Under the pieces are notes generated by a model. That model saw nothing but the letters and a program-made list of their open reading frames with translations. It had not been told where the DNA came from and made no database searches. This document shows positions 58,420 to 64,000 of a DNA stretch of 64,000 nucleotides, piece by piece (position 1 is the first letter of the stretch; the number at the start of each line of letters is the position of its first letter). This DNA comes from Nitrospirota bacterium (lineage in GTDB: Bacteria; Nitrospirota; JACRHL01), in the NCBI GenBank assembly GCA_029858285.1, contig JAOUFN010000010.1, positions 1 through 64,000 of the forward strand. The letters run 5' to 3'. Both the position numbers and the translations under genes were made by a program.

Positions 58420-59367
58420 CTATCCGGCCTCGGCCTCCAGAAAGCGCTCCGCGTCCAGTGCCGCCATGCAGCCGGTTCCGGCGGCGGTAATCGCCTGCCG
58501 GTAGTGGCGGTCGGCCACATCTCCGGCGGCGAACACCCCCGTCACGTTGGTGCGGGTGGTGCCGGGGCGCACCCGCAAATAACCGGTTTCGTCCATCTCC
58601 AGTTGTCCGGCAAAGATGCCGGTGTTGGGGGTGTGGCCGATGGCCATGAACACGCCGTCCGCGGGGTGCTCCGAAATTTCGCCACTGACCGTGTCCTTCA
58701 GGCGCAGGCCTGTGACCACGCTGTCCCCCAAAATGTCCTCGACCCCCTTGTTCCAAAGGAAGTCGAGCTTTTCATTCTTTTTGGCCTTGTCCACCATGAT
58801 CTTCGAGGCGCGCAACTGGTCGCGGCGGTGCACCAGGGTAACGCGACTGGCAAAACGGGTAAGGAAGATAGCCTCCTCCACGGCGGAGTCGCCCCCACCC
58901 ACCACCATCACCCGCTTGTCGCGGAAGAAAAAGCCGTCGCAGGTGGCGCAGGCCGAAACCCCGGCCCCCATCAAGCGTGACTCGTTGGGCAGTCCCAGCA
59001 GGCGCGCCGAGGCTCCGGTGGCCACGATCAGCGTGCGTGCCCGCAGCGGGGTATCGTCCACGGTAAGGGTGAAGGGGCGGGCCGACAGGTCGGCGCGGGT
59101 GACGTTGCCGGTAAGGAATACAGTGCCAAAGCGCTCGGCCTGCTGGCGGGTGCGCAGGATCAGTTCCGGCCCCTGAATCCCCTCCGGAAAACCGGGAAAA
59201 TTCTCCACCTCGGTGGTGATGGTGAGCTGGCCGCCGCTCTGGGGTCCCTCGATCACCACCGGGGTCAGGTTGGCGCGCGCCGCGTAGATGGCGGCGGTGA
59301 GTCCGGCGGGGCCGGAGCCCAGGATGACCACGTCGTGGAGGGGGGAGGCGGGGTTGTTCGGAGCCAT
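58420..59367 (-). CDS. trxB: Thioredoxin-disulfide reductase
   Basis: 315 aa; VVILGSGPAGLTAAIYAARANLTPVVIEGPQSGGQL; GVSACATCDGFFFRDKRVMVVGGGDSAVEEAIFLTRFA; GVFAAGDVADRHYRQAITAAGTGCMAAL. Confidence 0.96.
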   Translation of the reverse strand: MAPNNPASPLHDVVILGSGPAGLTAAIYAARANLTPVVIEGPQSGGQLTITTEVENFPGFPEGIQGPELILRTRQQAERFGTVFLTGNVTRADLSARPFTLTVDDTPLRARTLIVATGASARLLGLPNESRLMGAGVSACATCDGFFFRDKRVMVVGGGDSAVEEAIFLTRFASRVTLVHRRDQLRASKIMVDKAKKNEKLDFLWNKGVEDILGDSVVTGLRLKDTVSGEISEHPADGVFMAIGHTPNTGIFAGQLEMDETGYLRVRPGTTRTNVTGVFAAGDVADRHYRQAITAAGTGCMAALDAERFLEAEAG

Positions 59368-59431
59368 GTCGCTGTCCTTCCTTGTATCCCCCCGCCGCTT
59401 GCCGTGGGTCGGGGGAGCAGACCAGGTTGCC

Positions 59432-59812
59432 TTACCCGGCCGGTTTCCGCTCCAGCACTTCGCGGATCATCTCCTTGAGGCCATCCAGCCGGGCGGATTT
59501 GACGAAGTAGCCGTCGGCGCTCCAGGCGCCAAAATCGTGCTTGTAGTCGCTGTAGGCGCTGCACAGGATCACCGGCAGGTCGGGATATTTCTGCTTGGCG
59601 CGCTGCAACACCTTGATGCCGTCGATGCCGGGCATGCGGATGTCCAGCAGCAGCAGATCGGGGCGGCCCGATTCCAGGACGGTGAGCACCTCCTCGCCGT
59701 TGGGGAAGGTTGTGACATCGTAGCCCTCCTCCACCAGTTCCTCGCGCAGGAACAGACGAATGCTTTCCTCGTCGTCCACCACGAACACGGTCTTCTTCGG
59801 CCCCGTGGACAT
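59432..59812 (-). CDS. Stand-alone response regulator receiver protein
   Basis: 126 aa; VFVVDDEESIRLFLREELVEEGYDV, DLLLLDIRMPGIDGIKVLQ, PVILCSAYSDY. Confidence 0.93.
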   Translation of the reverse strand: MSTGPKKTVFVVDDEESIRLFLREELVEEGYDVTTFPNGEEVLTVLESGRPDLLLLDIRMPGIDGIKVLQRAKQKYPDLPVILCSAYSDYKHDFGAWSADGYFVKSARLDGLKEMIREVLERKPAG

Positions 59813-59815
59813 ACC

Positions 59816-61312
59816 CTATCCCCTCCCGTGCGGCCGCGGGGACGCGGCCTGTTTGAGTGCCCCACCAATTTTCCGGGTTCGTCGCGCTTCAAGCGCCTTC
59901 TCGTACACCGCCTCGCAGGCGCTGGCGCGGGCCTGCCACGAACTGTCCCGCTGCATGCCGTTGCGCTGGATGCGGGCGAACAGTTTGTGTTCCTTCCACA
60001 CCTCCAGCGCCCCGGCGACGGCCGCCAGCAGGGCGGCGGTGTCCGGCCGGTCGAAGGCGAAGCCGGTGGCGCTGTCCGGATTGTCGTTCCAGGCCACCAC
60101 GGTGTCCGCCAGCCCCCCCACGCGATGCACCACCGGCGGCGCGCCGTAGCGCATGGCGATGAGCTGGGCCAAACCGCACGGTTCGAAGCGCGAGGGCATC
60201 AGAAACAGGTCGCTGCCGCCATAAATGTTGCGCGCCAGCGGTTCGTCGAAGCCGGTGGCGACACCCACGCGGCCGGGGCGGAAGCGCGCCGCCTCCACCA
60301 GTCGCCGGGTCAACAGCGGGTCGCCGTCGCCGAGCAGGGCCAGTTGCACCCCCAGGTCCAGCAGGGCGGGCATGGCGTCCAGCACGATGTCCAGCCCCTT
60401 CTGGCCGGTGACGCGGCCCACGAAGCCCAGCAGCGGGGCGTCGGCCTCCTCCAGGCCAAGGGTGCGCTGCACCAGGCGGCGGTTGGCGCGCCGCCCCTCG
60501 GGACGAGCCGCCGAGAACGGCGCCGCCAGATGCGGGTCGGAGGCCGGGTTCCACAACTCGGTGTCGATGCCGTTTTCGATGCCCGACAGGTCCGCCGAGC
60601 GGGCGCGCAGCACTCCGTCCAGGCCGCAGCCGTTTTGTGGTTCGAGAATTTCCCGGGCATAGGTGGGGCTGACGGTGGTTACCTGATCGGCATAAAGAAT
60701 GCCGCCTTTCAGGTAGTTCATGTCGCCGTAATACTCCAGCCCGTCGATGCCCAGCACACGGGGGGGCAGCCCCAGCACGTTGACGGCGGTCACGTCGAAG
60801 CGCCCCTGAAAGGCCAGGTTGTGGATGGTGAGTACGCTGGCGGACTGTTCCAGTCCGTCGCCGTCGTCGGGTTCCCTGAGGTACACCGGCACCAGGGCGG
60901 TCTGCCAGTCGTTGACGTGGAGGACGTCCGGCGCCAGACGCAGTTCCCGGCACAGGGCCAGGATGGCGCGGGAGAAGAAGGCAAAGCGCTCCGGGTTGTC
61001 GGCATATTCCCCGCCGGGGGGGCCATAGAGATGGGGGCGGGCGAAGTAGTCGGACTGTTCGACAAGGTACACGTCGCCCCATTTCTGGCGCGAGCGCCAG
61101 GGGCGGGCGGCCACCTGCCAGGTGCCCACCGGCACCATGAACTCCTCCCCCGGCTCCAGCCCGGCCCGGTTCACCCCGTCGTACAGGGGCAGCACCGCCG
61201 TCACCCGGTGGCCACGGGCGGCCAGCGCCGCGGGCAGGGCCCCCGCCACGTCGGCCAGTCCGCCGGTTTTGACGAACGGCACCATCTCCGATGCGGCGTA
61301 CAGGATGTGCAC
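59816..61312 (-). CDS. glgA: Glycogen synthase
   Basis: 498 aa; MHILYAASEMVPFVKTGGLADVAGALPAALAARGHRVTAVLPLY; PDVLHVNDWQTALVPVYL; RFEPCGLAQLIAMRYGAPPVVHRVGGLADTV. Confidence 0.96.
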   Translation of the reverse strand: MHILYAASEMVPFVKTGGLADVAGALPAALAARGHRVTAVLPLYDGVNRAGLEPGEEFMVPVGTWQVAARPWRSRQKWGDVYLVEQSDYFARPHLYGPPGGEYADNPERFAFFSRAILALCRELRLAPDVLHVNDWQTALVPVYLREPDDGDGLEQSASVLTIHNLAFQGRFDVTAVNVLGLPPRVLGIDGLEYYGDMNYLKGGILYADQVTTVSPTYAREILEPQNGCGLDGVLRARSADLSGIENGIDTELWNPASDPHLAAPFSAARPEGRRANRRLVQRTLGLEEADAPLLGFVGRVTGQKGLDIVLDAMPALLDLGVQLALLGDGDPLLTRRLVEAARFRPGRVGVATGFDEPLARNIYGGSDLFLMPSRFEPCGLAQLIAMRYGAPPVVHRVGGLADTVVAWNDNPDSATGFAFDRPDTAALLAAVAGALEVWKEHKLFARIQRNGMQRDSSWQARASACEAVYEKALEARRTRKIGGALKQAASPRPHGRG

Positions 61313-62308
61313 CTAGAACTCCCGATCCACCCGCGCCTCGCGCAGGAAGCGGGTGGCCTCCTCCGGCGGGGTGGGGTTGATGTAAATCCCCGCGCCCCAC
61401 TCGAATCCGGCGGTCTTGGTCAGTTTGGGGATCACCTCGATGTGCCAGTGGTAGTAGCTGCTGGGGCCTTCCTGCAACGGCGAGGTGTGCAGCATGTAAT
61501 TGAAGGGCGGATCGTTCAGCACCCGGTCCAGGCGCAGCAGCAGGTTTTTGAGGATGCGCGCCAGCGCCAGGGACTGGTTGGCGGACAGGGTCTCGAAGGA
61601 GGATTCGTGGTGCTTGGGCAGGATCCAGGTTTCGAACGGAAAGCGCGCCGCGTAGGGTGAGATGACCACGAATTCCTCGTTCTCCAGCACCACGCGGCTG
61701 CCCTCCCGCATCTCCTGCCGCAGGATGTCGCAGAAGATGCAGCGTTCCTTGTATTCGAAGTGACGGCGGGCGCCGGCCAGTTCCTCCTGCACGCGTTTGG
61801 GCACCACCGGCAGGGCGATGAGCTGGGAATGGGGGTGCTCCAGGGAAGCCCCGGCGGCCTCGCCCTGATTCTTGAAGATCAGCACATAGCGGAAGCGGAA
61901 GTCGCGCTTCAGGTCCACATAGCGCTCGTGGTAGGCACGGACTACCTGATTGATGCGCTCCACGCTGCGGTGGGCCAGGGGAATTTTGTGCTCCGGCCCC
62001 TCAATGATGACCTCGTGGGCGCCCAGACCGTTCATCTTGTCGTACAGGCCGTCCCCGGCACGGTCCAGATCGCCTTCCACCTGCAACACCGGAAACTTGT
62101 TGGGGATCACCCGCAGGTCCCAGCCGCCGCCGGCGGGGCGCACCGCATAAACTTCGTGCGGGGTGGTGTGCTCGTTGCCGGGGCAGAACGGGCAGAAGGC
62201 GTTGTCTGCCTTGGGGGGCGGGGTTTCGAAGTCGGAGGGTCGGCGCCCGCGCTCGCTGGCGATGATGACCCAACGGGTGGTGATGGGGTCCTGGCGAAAT
62301 TCCGGCAC
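61313..62308 (-). CDS. galT: Galactose-1-phosphate uridylyltransferase
   Basis: 331 aa; MPEFRQDPITTRWVIIASERGRRPSDF; FCPFCPGNEHTTP; GASLEHPHSQLIALPVVPKRV; YHWHIEVIPKLT. Confidence 0.95.
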   Translation of the reverse strand: MPEFRQDPITTRWVIIASERGRRPSDFETPPPKADNAFCPFCPGNEHTTPHEVYAVRPAGGGWDLRVIPNKFPVLQVEGDLDRAGDGLYDKMNGLGAHEVIIEGPEHKIPLAHRSVERINQVVRAYHERYVDLKRDFRFRYVLIFKNQGEAAGASLEHPHSQLIALPVVPKRVQEELAGARRHFEYKERCIFCDILRQEMREGSRVVLENEEFVVISPYAARFPFETWILPKHHESSFETLSANQSLALARILKNLLLRLDRVLNDPPFNYMLHTSPLQEGPSSYYHWHIEVIPKLTKTAGFEWGAGIYINPTPPEEATRFLREARVDREF

Positions 62309-62310
62309 GG

Positions 62311-63789
62311 CTATTCTCCTGCCACCTGACGGCTGTCCACGGTGATGCCCAGTTGGCGGATTTTCTTGGACAGGTTGCTGCGTTCCACCTTCAATTGCTC
62401 CGCCGCCCGCGAAATGTTGCCGCCGCAGGACTCCAGCACGCGGCGGATGTACTCGGCCTCGAACTTCTCCCGCGCGTCCCGCAGGGGCAGGGAGGGGGAA
62501 ACAACCGCCGCCCCGCCGATTCCCGCGAAGGAAACGCCTGCCGCCGAACCCGCTACCTGCCCGGATGGCAGACCCGCTACCTGCCCGGATGGCAGACCCG
62601 CTACCTGCCCGGATGGCAGGCCATTCAATAGTTCAGCGGGCAAATCGGCCACCTCCACCGCGTCACCCCGGCTCATGATCAGCAGGCGCTCGACGATGTT
62701 CTTCAACTCCCGCACGTTGCCCGGCCAGGGCAGCGCCCCCAGTATATCCATGACACGGGGAGAAAAGCGCTTGAGGGTAAGCCCCTGTTCGGCGCTGGCG
62801 CGTTCCGCAAAGTGGGCCGCCAGCAGGGGAATGTCGCCGGGCCGCTCGCGCAGGGCGGGGACGCGCAGGGGCACCACGTTGAGGCGGTAGAACAGGTCCT
62901 CGCGAAACTGCCCGCCAGCGATGGCGGCCTTCAGATCGCGGTGGGTAGCGGCGATCACCCACACGTCCACGTCGCGGGGGGCCACCCCCCCCAGCCGCTG
63001 GATTTTGCCTTCCTGCAACACCCGCAGCACCCGCGCCTGGGTGGCCAGGGACATGTCGCCCACCTCATCCAGAAACAGGGTGCCGCCGTGGGCCAGTTCG
63101 AACATGCCGGGCTTGGGCGTGTCGGCGCCGGTAAACGCCCCTTTTTCGTAGCCGAACAGCTCACTCTCGATCAGGTGTTCGGGCAGTGCGGCGCAGTTGA
63201 TTTCGATGAACGGCTTGTCGTGGCGCGGGCTGCCTTCGTGCAGGGCGCGGGCCACCAGTTCCTTGCCGGCGCCGTTTTCACCGCTGATGAGCACCCGGGC
63301 GCAGGTGCCCGCCACGCGCTGAATGTCCTGGCGCAGGTGATTGAGCGGCGCAGAATCCCCCAGCATCCGCCAGCGGTCGTGGATTTGTGCCTTCAGGCGA
63401 GCGTTTTCGGCGGTCAGCCGGGCCTGACTCAGGGCGTGGGACACGGTCAATGTCACGCGGTCCAGCGACAGGGGTTTTTCCAGGTAGTCGAAGGCCCCCA
63501 TGCGGATGGCCGAAACGGCGGTTTCGATGGTGCCGTGACCGCTCATCATGATGACCGGCAGGTGCGGCAGTTCCTTGCGCAGATGTCCCAGAACGGCAAT
63601 GCCGTCCATGCCTTCCATCCAGATGTCCAGCAGCACCAGATCGGCCCCGTCGCGGGTGACCATGTCGATGCCTTCGCGGCCGCTGGCGGCGGTCAGCACC
63701 CGGTAGCCCTCGTCGGCGAGGATGCCGGACAGGGAGCGGCGGATGCCCGCCTCGTCGTCGATCACCAGCACGGTAACCGGGGCGTTCAC
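62311..63789 (-). CDS. NtrX-like sigma54-dependent response regulator
   Basis: 492 aa; receiver domain (VIDDEAGIRRSL, DLVLLDIWMEGMDGI), AAA+ motifs GENGAGKELVARALH, ESELFGYEKGAFTGAD, Fis-like HTH ISRAAEQLKVERSNLSKKIRQLGI. Confidence 0.93.
   Translation of the reverse strand: MNAPVTVLVIDDEAGIRRSLSGILADEGYRVLTAASGREGIDMVTRDGADLVLLDIWMEGMDGIAVLGHLRKELPHLPVIMMSGHGTIETAVSAIRMGAFDYLEKPLSLDRVTLTVSHALSQARLTAENARLKAQIHDRWRMLGDSAPLNHLRQDIQRVAGTCARVLISGENGAGKELVARALHEGSPRHDKPFIEINCAALPEHLIESELFGYEKGAFTGADTPKPGMFELAHGGTLFLDEVGDMSLATQARVLRVLQEGKIQRLGGVAPRDVDVWVIAATHRDLKAAIAGGQFREDLFYRLNVVPLRVPALRERPGDIPLLAAHFAERASAEQGLTLKRFSPRVMDILGALPWPGNVRELKNIVERLLIMSRGDAVEVADLPAELLNGLPSGQVAGLPSGQVAGLPSGQVAGSAAGVSFAGIGGAAVVSPSLPLRDAREKFEAEYIRRVLESCGGNISRAAEQLKVERSNLSKKIRQLGITVDSRQVAGE
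62548..62619. repeat. 24-bp tandem repeat x3 in the linker of the NtrX-like gene
   Basis: ACCCGCTACCTGCCCGGATGGCAG at 62548, 62572 and 62596; encodes LPSGQVAG x3 on the minus strand. Confidence 0.96.
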
Positions 63790-64000
63790 GGTTTTCCGCT
63801 GGGGGTGGGGGGGGAGCCTTTGGTGTGCCGGATGAGTGGGTCCAGGTGCTCACTGCCCCCTCCGGCGTGGTGCGCAATGGCCTGGCGCAGGGCGGGCAGA
63901 GCCGCTTCCATGGCGCGCTCGCCCTCCCGGATGCAGAAGGCGGCGCGGTCAAAGGCGGCCCAATGCAGGTGACCGACCCGGGGACGCACCACCACGTCGG
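63786..64000 (-). CDS. C-terminal fragment of a patatin-like (NTE/RssA family) phospholipase, truncated by the window edge
   Basis: DVVVRPRVGHLHWAAFDRAAFCIREGERAMEAALPALRQAI resembles the C-terminal end of RssA/NTE-type patatins. Confidence 0.5.
   Translation of the reverse strand, partial: DVVVRPRVGHLHWAAFDRAAFCIREGERAMEAALPALRQAIAHHAGGGSEHLDPLIRHTKGSPPTPSGKP

Noticed and set aside
62548-62619. Possible CRISPR or mobile-element repeat
   Set aside because: Exact 24-bp in-frame coding repeats without spacers, inside an intact regulator gene.

Overview
This is a gene-dense, high-GC bacterial chromosomal window. It is probably proteobacterial, but I could not assign a taxon. Nearly all of it is explained by intact, mostly housekeeping genes. 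From left to right: mtgA, glmS, ruvBAC and yebC (minus); secG; DUF3592 and YqhA-like proteins; tpiA-pgk-gap; a LolB-like lipoprotein; radA; trpA; a lipid/ribosome cluster (yceD-rpmF-plsX-fabH-fabD-fabG-acpP-fabF); a CobB-like amidotransferase; an HdrD-like Fe-S protein plus an FAD oxidoreductase; a ChaN-PDZ lipoprotein; an ExeA-like ATPase with zinc ribbons; anmK; rseP; an FmdB-family protein; an aminotransferase; coaD; exported msrA/msrB; rsmD; an SLC13 transporter; truA; a beta-propeller lipoprotein; an ArsS-like radical SAM protein; rsmI; a Cus-like RND metal efflux operon; an AlgJ-like/MBOAT pair; fur; purM-purN; a YbjQ-like protein; trxB; a response regulator; glgA; galT; an NtrX-like regulator; and a truncated patatin-like phospholipase. 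I saw no rRNA, tRNA, CRISPR array, transposase or phage genes. No obvious new defence or mobile system is present. The most unusual signals are repeats: (i) degenerate arrays with a 12-nt period and a related core (about TTCCGG-MARR) at four separate loci, and (ii) a recurring pattern of short tandem duplications at or just beyond gene 3' ends (glmS 39 bp x4, LolB-like 29 bp x2, FAD oxidoreductase 15 bp x2), plus in-frame repeat expansions in cusB, ntrX-like and fmdB-like genes. The HdrD-like/FAD pair and the ExeA-like zinc-ribbon ATPase with its secreted neighbour are the best protein-level candidates for uncharacterised function.
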